This document shows, one piece after another, positions 8,699-17,528 of a stretch of DNA of 64,000 bases. Position numbers and translations under genes: made by a program. Source of the DNA: Pseudobutyrivibrio sp. ACV-2 (GTDB lineage Bacteria; Bacillota; Clostridia; Lachnospirales; Lachnospiraceae); assembly GCF_900107545.1 (NCBI RefSeq), contig NZ_FNQZ01000008.1:115259-179258 (forward strand), in the 5' to 3' direction. The notes beneath the pieces are model-generated. The model was not told the DNA's origin. It saw only the letters and a list, made by a program, of their open reading frames with translations, and did no database searches. Each line of letters begins with the position of its first letter. Position 1 is the stretch's first letter.

Positions 8699-9592
8699 AT
8701 GAAAAAGAGAATAATGAATTTCGTTCTTGCTCTTACAATTGTGTTAGCAGGAACAATTGGGGCTACAGCTTCTGTAAAAGCAAATGAGACAGCAAAAGAT
8801 TGGATGACATTTACCTATAATGGAGGCAGTGAAACGGATTTTACAGCAAAGGCTGCTGACGGATTTACACCATTTTCAGATGTTATGCCAGGTGATACTA
8901 TTACTTATAAAATAAAATATGTTAATGGTCACGACAAGACAGCCAGCTTCTATATGAATGCTGAGGTTGTCAAATCTTTGGAGCAGGCGAATAAAGAGGT
9001 GGGTGGAGCTTATTCCTATACAATTACAAATAACGGACAAGAGCTCTTTTCAAATAACAGTGTAGGTGGCGATTCAACTGAAAAGCTAGGACTTACACAG
9101 GTAAGTGGCGATACCGGTCTTTATTTTACACTTGGTGATGTTCCAGCTTCTGGAGAGGGTACAGTAGCTGTTTCTATTACTTTGGATGGAGACACGCAGG
9201 CAAACATATACAAAGATAAAATTGCAGAATTACAATTTTTCTTTAGGGCAGAGTCAGAGGCTTTAGGAAATAAAGTAATTATCAAAGAAAACGAAAAGGT
9301 AAATACATCAACAAGTGTTGTTAAGGAGTCTGGAACTAAAACTGTAAAAAAACAGGTGGTAAAGACACTTGATAATGGGGCTGAGGTCGTTCAGATTGAT
9401 GACAGTAGTGTACCTCTTGCAGCAAATGATACAACAGTGTTGAATGACTCTACTAATGCAAATATAAATACACCTGTTACTGGAGATTCTATTCTTCCGT
9501 TACTGGCATGTGTTGTTGCATTTTTATCGGGGGTAGTTTTGATAATTTACTACTTCAAGCTTAAAGCAGACAAGAAAAGGGAGGTGGCCTAA
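8699..9592 (+). CDS. Wall-anchored SipW-cassette protein with TPVTG sorting signal
   Basis: A protein of 297 residues with a signal peptide (to about residue 28, VKANE), a beta-rich domain of about 170 residues containing MPGDTITYKI, a Thr/Val-rich stalk, and a C-terminal sorting signal near residues 256-262: TPVTGDS, a membrane helix, and the basic tail KLKADKKREVA. The motif is xPVTGD and not LPxTG. It fits the (S/P)PxTG motif known for the class B sortase of Clostridioides difficile, and the paralog at 19904 has SPVTGDS. It may therefore be a substrate of the sortase B half encoded at 21942. It is the likely wall anchor of the fibre. Confidence 0.75.
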   Translation: MKKRIMNFVLALTIVLAGTIGATASVKANETAKDWMTFTYNGGSETDFTAKAADGFTPFSDVMPGDTITYKIKYVNGHDKTASFYMNAEVVKSLEQANKEVGGAYSYTITNNGQELFSNNSVGGDSTEKLGLTQVSGDTGLYFTLGDVPASGEGTVAVSITLDGDTQANIYKDKIAELQFFFRAESEALGNKVIIKENEKVNTSTSVVKESGTKTVKKQVVKTLDNGAEVVQIDDSSVPLAANDTTVLNDSTNANINTPVTGDSILPLLACVVAFLSGVVLIIYYFKLKADKKREVA

Positions 9593-9593
9593 G

Positions 9594-10727
9594 ATGAAAT
9601 ATATTCTTAAGATTTTAGGAATCCTCCTTGCAGCAGTTGTTCTGATTAATTTAGCTTTCGGTACATCATTTTTTGTCAAGGCAGCTGAAAGCTATACTAT
9701 AACTATTTCTCTTGGTAGTAATAAAGAAGCGTATTTTACAAACAGCTCTTCAAGAACAAAGTCATTTGTACTTCCTACAGGAAAAGTCAAGGTTTCTGAT
9801 TTAGTAAAAGACATAGACATAAAGGCTGAAAGCGATGGAAGTATTAAGTATTCAGTTAAAGGAATCAGATTTTCAGGAGAAGATTATGTGTACACTGTTG
9901 ATGATTCCATAAATGTATCAAGGGATGAGACATACGTGGTGGCTTACGGCGCATCAACTATCCAAAAGTATATTGTAAAATATACAGATGAAAACGGAGC
10001 GCTATTAGATGAATCAAAACTTGGAGCTGGAGTTAGTAATCCAGAAGAGTTTTATGGGGTCTATGGTGAAAAAATACTGGTTCCAGCTCGTCACGTACAG
10101 TATTACACACCAGATGAGGAGTCTAAGGTTGTAAAAAACGGCATAGACTCTAAGAATGCTGATGGAATTACAGAAATCACCTTTAAGTACTCAAAAGTAG
10201 AAAATGAAGTGGTGAAGGTTGTAGATAAAACAACCACGGTGGTAGTGAATGATGATCCTGTAATCCATTATGAATATGAGTACGTGGATGGACCAACAGC
10301 AGTTAGCACTACAACAAACACAAATCCACAGGTGGTGACAAACAGGACAGAAAGCTCAAATAACACTGGAACCGTTTCAAACCGCCAAACATCAACATCA
10401 CAAGTGAATACAGCTCAAGAGCAAGCGGGTACTTTAGATGAACAGACTTCAACTACAGCAGAGGGCGATGGTAATAGTGACGCTGATTCGGCAGATAATA
10501 CCACTATTTCAGATGAAGAAGTACCACTAGCTGGCAGCGACGACAAAGAAGAAATCAATATACCTGAAGAGGATGTGCCAACGGCAGCTCAGGTCAAGAC
10601 CAGCCAAAGGGCTCTTATAATCTTAATAATGCTTGTCCTGATTGTAATAGCAGTATTTGTTATAATGTATGTTATGGAGCAAAGAAAAAAGGCTCCAATT
10701 ACCCACAGAAAAAAGGATAAAAAATAA
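9594..10727 (+). CDS. Membrane-anchored surface protein of the SipW cassette, locus I
   Basis: A protein of 377 residues with an N-terminal signal (cut near FFVKAAES), two beta-rich parts including VVAYGASTIQKYIVKY, a long Thr/Ser/Asn/Asp linker (about 235-325) and one C-terminal helix (about 338-360, ALIILIMLVLIVIAVF) with a basic cytoplasmic tail. No sorting motif precedes the helix, so it probably stays in the membrane. It is paralogous to 20763-21815, which has the same layout. It starts two bases after the previous stop with GGGAGGTGG as ribosome site. A base or assembly platform for the fibre is an inference from topology. Confidence 0.65.
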   Translation: MKYILKILGILLAAVVLINLAFGTSFFVKAAESYTITISLGSNKEAYFTNSSSRTKSFVLPTGKVKVSDLVKDIDIKAESDGSIKYSVKGIRFSGEDYVYTVDDSINVSRDETYVVAYGASTIQKYIVKYTDENGALLDESKLGAGVSNPEEFYGVYGEKILVPARHVQYYTPDEESKVVKNGIDSKNADGITEITFKYSKVENEVVKVVDKTTTVVVNDDPVIHYEYEYVDGPTAVSTTTNTNPQVVTNRTESSNNTGTVSNRQTSTSQVNTAQEQAGTLDEQTSTTAEGDGNSDADSADNTTISDEEVPLAGSDDKEEINIPEEDVPTAAQVKTSQRALIILIMLVLIVIAVFVIMYVMEQRKKAPITHRKKDKK

Positions 10728-10745
10728 GAGCCGGGGTGGAAGCAT

Positions 10746-11639
10746 ATGAAACAAAAACTTGTTAAAATTGCCATGGTTTTATTGTTTTTATGTGGATTTG
10801 GATTTATTGCATATCCTACTGTTTCTAATGAATGGAATACCTATGTGCAAAGCACCATAATTAATGATTACGAGGACGTTTTAGCTGATTTTGATGAAAA
10901 TGACTATGCTAAAGAATGGAAAGCAGCCAAAGATTTTAATGCTAATATTCAGGAAAATGCCATAGGTAGTGACTATTTTGAGACTGGTGCACAAGGAGAT
11001 GCAGTTGAGCCAACTGATACATTTTTAACATCAGAATATTACAAAGTCCTAAATGTAAATGGTGATGGTGTGATGGGATATTTATCTATTCCAAAGATAA
11101 ATTTAAAGCTTCCAATCATGCATGGAACTTTCGATAAATATCTTCAAAAAGCCCTTGGTCATATGAATGGAACAGCATTGCCAATCGGAGGTGTGGGAAC
11201 ACATTCTGTTATAGTAGGACACAGGGGGCTTCCTGCAGCAGAACTATTTACTAATCTTGATAAAATGCAAATAGGAGATAAGTTTTATATTCATGTGTTA
11301 AATGAAACCTTAGCCTACGAGGTGGATCATATAGAGCCCATGATAGAGGCAGAAGATTTGGATGCACTTACGTCAGCAATGGCGGTACAACCAGATAAAG
11401 ACTATGTTACTTTATTTACATGTACGCCGTATGGAGTTAATACTCATAGGTTGCTTATAAGGGGCACACGTGTGGAATATATAGCCGAAGACGAGCCTCC
11501 AACAGGTACAGCAGCAGTTATTCAGACGGTCCATAATTATTATTTAGTAATAGCAATCATTGCGTTGCTAATGGTGGTAATCCTGACTATCATAATCAAA
11601 AGGGTACTAAATAAAAATAATAGTATTAATAATATATAA
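10746..11639 (+). CDS. Class C (pilin) sortase
   Basis: A cysteine transpeptidase of 297 residues that cuts LPxTG-type signals and links pilins to each other. It has an N-terminal helix followed by YPTVSNEWN, a typical class C feature, and a C-terminal membrane helix (about 262-285) with a basic tail. Catalytic residues are His159 (VIVGHRG), Cys226 (LFTCTPYG) and Arg235 (THRLLIRG). A clear DPF/DPW lid motif is not seen before the catalytic core, so lid control may differ. It is the last gene of locus I, followed by a terminator. The only LPxTG substrates in the window are in locus II (11927 and 15975), so it probably serves both loci. Confidence 0.9.
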   Translation: MKQKLVKIAMVLLFLCGFGFIAYPTVSNEWNTYVQSTIINDYEDVLADFDENDYAKEWKAAKDFNANIQENAIGSDYFETGAQGDAVEPTDTFLTSEYYKVLNVNGDGVMGYLSIPKINLKLPIMHGTFDKYLQKALGHMNGTALPIGGVGTHSVIVGHRGLPAAELFTNLDKMQIGDKFYIHVLNETLAYEVDHIEPMIEAEDLDALTSAMAVQPDKDYVTLFTCTPYGVNTHRLLIRGTRVEYIAEDEPPTGTAAVIQTVHNYYLVIAIIALLMVVILTIIIKRVLNKNNSINNI

Positions 11640-11650
11640 TTGGAAAAAAC

Positions 11651-11682
11651 TCAGAGGATGCGTAAATCCTCTGATTTTTTTT
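11651..11682 (+). terminator. Intrinsic terminator of surface locus I
   Basis: TCAGAGGAT, six-base loop, ATCCTCTGA, then eight T residues, 12 bases after the sortase stop codon. Confidence 0.92.
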
Positions 11683-11796
11683 ATGTAAAAATAAGAGGAT
11701 TGAAAAAAATACTCATATTATGTTGCATGAGGCGTATGTTAATTTGCGGTATATTGTGCATGTTACGGAATATTTGTGTACCTAATAATGGAAATA

Positions 11797-11888
11797 ATTG
11801 CCAAAAAACAGAATATTATTGCCAAAATGATGATTTAACAGATAAAAAAGGATATACTACTGTCTATGAAGTTATCCATCATAACTTC
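11797..11888 (+). promoter_or_regulatory. Direct repeats and hairpin upstream of surface locus II
   Basis: The 287-base gap between the loci has no convincing gene. It holds two direct copies of ATTGCCAAAA (11797-11806 and 11818-11827) whose starts are 21 bases apart, that is two helical turns. A perfect inverted repeat, GAAGTTAT-CCATC-ATAACTTC, lies at 11868-11888, 38 bases before the start codon. The first could be an activator site; the second an operator or a 5' UTR hairpin. These are symmetry-based proposals only. Confidence 0.4.
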
Positions 11889-11926
11889 TAGGGGATCCGA
11901 TAGGCTTGGTTAAGTGAGGATGAATT

Positions 11927-14900
11927 ATGAAGAGAAAGAATTTGGTAAATAAAATTATCTCATTAACACTTGTCGTAATACTGTATTTGACTATGTCTGC
12001 AAGTTCGTTTGCATACACCGTTATGGATAAAGATGCGAATCATACTGATATAGTGATTCAGGACGAAAACAAGGCGGATGATGTATCAGATGTTTTGGAA
12101 GAAAATAAATCTGATACATTAGAGCAGAACATAGAGGCTTTAGAAGAGTCAGAAGCTTTAGAAGAGTCAGAAGCTTTAGAAGAGTCAGAAGCTTTAGTGG
12201 AACACAAGCCTGAAACAGAATCATCTGGAAATCAGCCAAGGGGTGGTATCAAAGAAGTGCTTGAAAAAGTTACTGAAGATGCTACTAGTCTTATTGAGAC
12301 AAAGGAAGATGAAAACAAGTCAGAAGAAATTGTTCCTTCAGCAGAATCAGAAGATTCTCCAAATGAAGAGATATCCGATACTGATGAAACAAAAACTGAT
12401 ATTGACAAAAAAACATTAAATGATGATTCAATATCAAAAAAAATAGACAAGATCAAGAAGAAGGTTGAGGATAAGAAATCAAAGAAAATAAAAGATGCTA
12501 AGGAACTGGATGGAGATGAAGAGTCAGAAGATTCAGAAGATTCTGATAAAGACAAAATCCTTGAAGAAGATGAAAAGTTAACCAAAAAGAAAGAATGTGA
12601 GCACGAACTTGTTTACATTTCAAATAAAGATGGAACACACAATGTGCATTGTAATAAATGTGATATCGAAGAATACACAGAAAGCTGCGAATATGATGAA
12701 AGTGGTGTATGCATCTATTGTGGGGTTAAGAGGTTACCAGATCCTATTTTGACATACGAGGATGATGAGGTAATAGTAAAAGTTTCCGGAGCTGTTCCAG
12801 AAAATTCTGATTTAAAGGTGACTGCTATAAAGGAGGATAATGAGGAAACAAGAGAGATTTATGAGAATCTTGAAAACCAGTTAAATAGCAAAGCAGAAGA
12901 TAAGGCATATGTTGTAACTGGTTTCTTAGCATACGACATTTGTTTTATAAATCAGGAAACAGATGATGAAGTAGAACCTAGTGGTGATGTAAAGGTAACA
13001 CTAGAGTACAAGGGAGAGGTTCATCAGGGAGAATATTCTAGTGATAATGGTTCTAAAAGCGAGGTCTTGGTTCAACACTTCAATGAAATAACAGATGAGC
13101 TTGAGAACCTGACAGAAGCTGGAAAAGCTATTGTAGAAACAACAGATGAGCTAAATGTTACAAGTGCTGAATTTACAAGCGATAGTTTTTCAACCTATGT
13201 AATTACTTGGGTTAAAACAGAAAAACGTGAAGTAAAGCTAAATTTAAAGAATAAGCTTGAGGATGGAACAGAACTATCAGTTGGAGCAAATGAGAGAGTA
13301 CTAAATCCGCCAACAAACAGTAGTGTATCTTATAATATCAAGGACGAATTTGTAGAAAAAAACAAAATAGATGGTTACACCTTTGTAGAAGCAAAATTCG
13401 GAGGTTCTACTGTTACAAAAGTTCAAATAACTCCTTCGAATGGTGAATACGCAATCCAACTATTTAATGGAAATAGGCAGGTAGGTGATACCCTTAGAAC
13501 AAGTTCAGGCAGAACTAAGCTTTATGTGGACATTGATTTGATTTATAGAGCTGATACTAGACTCATAATTACAAATGTTGCAACAGGTGGTGCTGCTATA
13601 GATACCACTACAGCTTATACGTATCAGATATTAGATTCAGGCGGTATACCACTTGCAAATCATCCGTATGAGAGTGACAAAATTAGTTCTAATTCTCTAA
13701 AAACTAATGAAGAAGGAAAATTAAATATTGCACCAGGTGAGACGGTGAAACTACAAGATTTACCGGATGGTACATATACTATTACAGAGAGTGCAATAAC
13801 AGGAAAATATTCTTTTGATAAGTTTATAACAAGAATATATCTTGCTGGAACCCAACAGGCCGAGTTTACACCGGATAATATGTCAGCTAGAACGATTCAG
13901 GTTGAACTTTCAGAAGCAAATATTCCAAGTATTAAATTTAAAAACTGTTATACCGAAACGAACATTACACCAACACAAACAGCAGAAAAATATAAATACA
14001 TAAAATATATTGCTTCAAATGATAATTATGAATTGAGTTTCCAGTTCAAAGGCCCTGCTGAAAAAATTGAAACTACAGTAAATGACCAGGAAACATATGA
14101 TGTTGCGAAAAAGAAAAACGTAGATATAGTACTTGTAATAGACAAGTCATATTCTATGAGAGATGATCCAAGCAGTTCAACGACCAAAAATATTGATTAT
14201 GTTATTAATGCGGTTGATAGCATGATAACTGTTTTTAAAAGTAAGGATGATATTGATGCCAAATGGAAGGTTGTAGACTTCGGAACCACAGCAAAATTGG
14301 TTTCAGGTGCATGGATTAATACGGAAGATGTACAGGCAACAATAAAAAGAGAATACCTTGGTGGCACAAATTATCAAGCAGGTCTTGAGTTGGCACAATC
14401 GGAATTGACCTCAGGCGGAAGAAATGATGCGGAAAAAATAGTTATTTTTTTAACTGATGGACATCCTACTCAGTATAATACGGCTTCAGGAACAGGCGGA
14501 GGTGGTGCTTACACTAATGTAACAACCTATAATGCATCATTAACTGCTGCAGGGAAAATAAAGTGCTCTCAGTTTTATGTTATAGGTATGAATTTGGGTA
14601 CGCTGAATGTATACAATTGGTATTGGACCCCGCTTTGGAATTCTAGCGCATTTTCAGAATCTGCACTGGTATTCCTGAACAAGTTGGCAGATAAAGCTAC
14701 AGCAACAAAAAAAGAAGCTTACAACGTAGCTGCTAATGAGGTGGGAACTTTATTTGCAGGCCTTGCTGGTACTATATCATCAGAATCTACCGGAGGCGTG
14801 ACCTCTGCTATTAGATACAATTATGCATCTAAAGTAACTATGGTTGACCAGCTTAGTGAATATGCAGACATAGTTCCTGGTTCAGAATTTAGAATTAGTG

Positions 14901-15934
14901 TTAGTAGAGGTGAAGATGATTCGCCGGTACTTAGACCAGGAGATACTGAGGAGCCAAGAACTTCAGGAGTTATAGGTGCTGACGGCACTATGACTACACC
15001 TGCATACTATTATCTTGAAGATAATGTGACACTAGAGGCGAGATATGATTCTGCCACCAAGACCATGAAACTGATTTTCCCTGCGGATTATAAACTTAGC
15101 AAGGGTTATCTTTATTCGGTCAAGATGGTCGTCCAGCCTAGCGACGCAGCCTATGAAAAATATATCGAACTAGGTAACAAATATAACGCCGTAGGTGATA
15201 TTGGAACAGATCACTTTAGCGCAGAAGAGCCTACCTCAGGTGGTAAAGAAGGCTTCTATTCAAACGACGCACAAAATGCAAAGACATATTTCACTTATAA
15301 GGGATTACCAGATCATGTAGATTTCCCTAAACCTGTAATTCAGGTTCATATGGAAAATGAGTGGGAAATATATAAAACAGATGGCATTAAAGTGATAGAT
15401 GATGAAGAAGTTCCTGAAAATATGCTAACAAATGCAAAATTTAATCTGGTCGAATACACTACAAATAGTGATTTAGAAGATGCAGATGAGTCCACCGATG
15501 TGAAATCCTACACAGGTATTAGTTCTGGAGATGTTGGCATAAAGGGATTGATTCGATGGTCAAAAGGAGAAAGCACGGAAGCTACATCCATAGAAACAAA
15601 TAAGACCTATAAGCTCATCGAAACCGATGCACCTACAGGCTACATTAGAAATGCAGATTATTGGATTATTACTTTGGATTCAGACAATAAGCCTACTGTA
15701 GAGAAGTTTGATAAATCAGGACTTAGTCAGGGTGAGTATGTAGTAACACCTGTAAGAAATGGAAAAGTAATGACCTACAAATTCTATTTCAAGAATGTTA
15801 AAAATGAAACCAATTTACCAAATACTGGAGGAGGTGGAACGACACAATCAAGGAATTTAGGTTACATGCTGATGCTCACAGCGACAGTTATATCATATCT
15901 AAATTACTTTAAGCAAAAGAAGCAAAAAAAATAA
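11927..15934 (+). CDS. LPxTG pilus-tip adhesin with von Willebrand A domain
   Basis: A surface protein of 1335 residues, first gene of locus II. Order of parts: signal peptide (to about residue 29); an acidic, Ser/Glu/Lys-rich linker that begins with an 18-base tandem repeat; a Cys ribbon (about 224-267) like that of the locus I adhesin; beta domains; a VWA domain with MIDAS motif DKSYS at 739-743, GGTNYQAG and FLTDGHPT; a Cna-B-like domain ending YKLIETDAPTGYI; and an LPNTG sorting signal with helix and basic tail. VWA tip pilins of this layout are known in Gram-positive sortase pili, where the MIDAS site binds host or plant ligands. It precedes the backbone pilin. Confidence 0.87.
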   Translation: MKRKNLVNKIISLTLVVILYLTMSASSFAYTVMDKDANHTDIVIQDENKADDVSDVLEENKSDTLEQNIEALEESEALEESEALEESEALVEHKPETESSGNQPRGGIKEVLEKVTEDATSLIETKEDENKSEEIVPSAESEDSPNEEISDTDETKTDIDKKTLNDDSISKKIDKIKKKVEDKKSKKIKDAKELDGDEESEDSEDSDKDKILEEDEKLTKKKECEHELVYISNKDGTHNVHCNKCDIEEYTESCEYDESGVCIYCGVKRLPDPILTYEDDEVIVKVSGAVPENSDLKVTAIKEDNEETREIYENLENQLNSKAEDKAYVVTGFLAYDICFINQETDDEVEPSGDVKVTLEYKGEVHQGEYSSDNGSKSEVLVQHFNEITDELENLTEAGKAIVETTDELNVTSAEFTSDSFSTYVITWVKTEKREVKLNLKNKLEDGTELSVGANERVLNPPTNSSVSYNIKDEFVEKNKIDGYTFVEAKFGGSTVTKVQITPSNGEYAIQLFNGNRQVGDTLRTSSGRTKLYVDIDLIYRADTRLIITNVATGGAAIDTTTAYTYQILDSGGIPLANHPYESDKISSNSLKTNEEGKLNIAPGETVKLQDLPDGTYTITESAITGKYSFDKFITRIYLAGTQQAEFTPDNMSARTIQVELSEANIPSIKFKNCYTETNITPTQTAEKYKYIKYIASNDNYELSFQFKGPAEKIETTVNDQETYDVAKKKNVDIVLVIDKSYSMRDDPSSSTTKNIDYVINAVDSMITVFKSKDDIDAKWKVVDFGTTAKLVSGAWINTEDVQATIKREYLGGTNYQAGLELAQSELTSGGRNDAEKIVIFLTDGHPTQYNTASGTGGGGAYTNVTTYNASLTAAGKIKCSQFYVIGMNLGTLNVYNWYWTPLWNSSAFSESALVFLNKLADKATATKKEAYNVAANEVGTLFAGLAGTISSESTGGVTSAIRYNYASKVTMVDQLSEYADIVPGSEFRISVSRGEDDSPVLRPGDTEEPRTSGVIGADGTMTTPAYYYLEDNVTLEARYDSATKTMKLIFPADYKLSKGYLYSVKMVVQPSDAAYEKYIELGNKYNAVGDIGTDHFSAEEPTSGGKEGFYSNDAQNAKTYFTYKGLPDHVDFPKPVIQVHMENEWEIYKTDGIKVIDDEEVPENMLTNAKFNLVEYTTNSDLEDADESTDVKSYTGISSGDVGIKGLIRWSKGESTEATSIETNKTYKLIETDAPTGYIRNADYWIITLDSDNKPTVEKFDKSGLSQGEYVVTPVRNGKVMTYKFYFKNVKNETNLPNTGGGGTTQSRNLGYMLMLTATVISYLNYFKQKKQKK
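12134..12199 (+). repeat. In-frame 18-base tandem repeat in the tip adhesin
   Basis: Three full copies of GAAGCTTTAGAAGAGTCA (the first with two A-to-G/G differences near its start) and a partial fourth encode EALEES units. The copies are almost identical, so slippage could change the length of the stalk without breaking the frame. Confidence 0.9.
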
Positions 15935-15974
15935 TGTAGTGGAAGTAAATGGGCTATTTTCAAAGGAGGCAAAT

Positions 15975-17366
15975 ATGAAAAGAATCAGAAAAATTTTAGT
16001 TTTTGCTCTTACCTTTGCCATGGTGCTTGGAATGACAATTACATCATCGGCAGCTGAAAGTGCAACAATCACAATCTCAGGATTGACGGATGGAGCAGTT
16101 GTTACTTACAAACAGATTGTAGAGCCAAGTGAAACATCTGCGACGGGTTGGAAAGCAGTAGATCAGCAAGTTGAGACAGCTCTCAAAACCCTTACTACTG
16201 AGGCTGAACCAGATCCTATTTTAGGTTATGAGAATGCTTCTGATAGTGATAGAATGGCAGCTCTTTCGGGAATTGCAACATCTACACAGGGTGGTTCAGT
16301 AATCACGGTTTCTTCAGCTGGTTTATATTTAATCAATGCAACGGATCCTAATGGAAAATATATCTATAAACCAATGATAGCATCTGTAGGATTTGATTTT
16401 GATGATGCTGGTACTCCTTCTCTTAAAAACGCTGCAGTTGTGGCAAAGAAGGGACCAGTAGAAGTTGAAAAAGTTGGTGATACACAGCATATCGAAATTG
16501 GTGATATTGTTAATTACACAGTTACATCGATAATTCCTTTTATTCCTGATGGAAGCACAAATCAAGTATTTACCATCACAGATACTATTACAAATGGTGA
16601 ATTTGTAAAGAATGATGCGGGTGAGTTTCTAGTGAGCCTCACATACGGAAATAAAACAGAAGATAGAGTAGTTGCTGTAACAAAGAATGCTGATGGAAAA
16701 GAGACATTTACAATTGATTTATTTGATCTTACACAGCTTAAGGATGATGATGGAAAGACTAATGCAGCTGCTAATACAGAACTTACAATCAAATATTCTG
16801 CAAAGGCAACCGATGTAGTAATAACTAATGATGCTTATCCAACATATATGGATAATGTGCCAGGAGAACATGTTTCATTTAAGTCAGTAACTGGTTCTAT
16901 TACAATTACAAAACTTGGTGAATACGAAGAAAAATTACCAGGAGCTAAATTTGTAATTATAAAGAATGGAAAGTTTGCAAAATTGGCAGAGGAAACTAAT
17001 AAGCTGACAGGTTGGGTAGATACAATTGGAGATGCTACAAAACTAACAACTGGTGAAGATGGAACGGTAACAGCTTATGGTTTTGATAGAGATGTGGAGA
17101 ATTACAAGGTACAAGAAGTTGCTGCACCTCCGGGATATTCTCTTAATGGTGATTTAGCAGATGTTAGGTGGATGACTGAGCCATTTACTCAGGATGGTGT
17201 ATTAATTGAAGATCAGCAGGCTAAAGCAATGGTACAGAATACACAGCTTATCACACTTCCATACACTGGTGGTTCTGGCACAGCTTTATTCACCGCAATC
17301 GGTGTTATTCTGATGAGTGTTGCAGCAGGAATATATTTCGCAAACAAAAGAAAAATGTCTAAGTAA
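15975..17366 (+). CDS. LPxTG backbone pilin
   Basis: A major pilin of 463 residues. The ATG at 15975 is chosen because AAAGGAGG lies five bases upstream; an earlier ATG at 15939 has no ribosome site and would disrupt the signal peptide. Parts: signal peptide (to about residue 28); an N-terminal domain whose segment AAVVAKKGPVEVEKVGD may hold the pilin lysine; an isopeptide-forming D2-type fimbrial domain starting about 155 (IGDIVNYTV); a C-terminal Cna-B-like domain with the E-box YKVQEVAAPPGY; then LPYTG at 428-432, a helix and a basic tail. The class C sortase at 10746 is the obvious polymerase. The layout matches SpaA/FimA-type pilins. Confidence 0.87.
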   Translation: MKRIRKILVFALTFAMVLGMTITSSAAESATITISGLTDGAVVTYKQIVEPSETSATGWKAVDQQVETALKTLTTEAEPDPILGYENASDSDRMAALSGIATSTQGGSVITVSSAGLYLINATDPNGKYIYKPMIASVGFDFDDAGTPSLKNAAVVAKKGPVEVEKVGDTQHIEIGDIVNYTVTSIIPFIPDGSTNQVFTITDTITNGEFVKNDAGEFLVSLTYGNKTEDRVVAVTKNADGKETFTIDLFDLTQLKDDDGKTNAAANTELTIKYSAKATDVVITNDAYPTYMDNVPGEHVSFKSVTGSITITKLGEYEEKLPGAKFVIIKNGKFAKLAEETNKLTGWVDTIGDATKLTTGEDGTVTAYGFDRDVENYKVQEVAAPPGYSLNGDLADVRWMTEPFTQDGVLIEDQQAKAMVQNTQLITLPYTGGSGTALFTAIGVILMSVAAGIYFANKRKMSK

Positions 17367-17383
17367 ACTAATTATAGGGAAGA

Positions 17384-17413
17384 CTCTCCAGCATGGATAA
17401 ATGCTGGAGGGAG
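17384..17413 (+). terminator. Hairpin after the backbone pilin (possible attenuator)
   Basis: TCCAGCAT and ATGCTGGA pair around a short loop, extended by CTC/GAG with a bulge. No clean T-run follows directly (AAATCCCTTTT), so it may be an mRNA-stabilising or partial-termination hairpin that keeps the pilin message above that of the downstream genes. Confidence 0.4.
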
Positions 17414-17528
17414 AAATCCCTTTTAAGCTTCATAGTTGAAAGGAGTACATTTGACAAGTGTAATCCTTTGAATAATGAAGAAATCTATAATGAATTTTAT
17501 GGCCTAGTGGCTTGGAAGGGAGTCGCCA

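Noticed and set aside
11640..11891. An open frame of 83 codons between the two surface loci
   Set aside because: It begins at a TTG inside the leader of a strong terminator, has no ribosome site, and overlaps the probable regulatory repeats.
12232..12585. A Ser/Phe-rich minus-strand frame in the tip adhesin
   Set aside because: Antisense of the acidic Lys/Glu/Ser linker; biased composition without conserved features.
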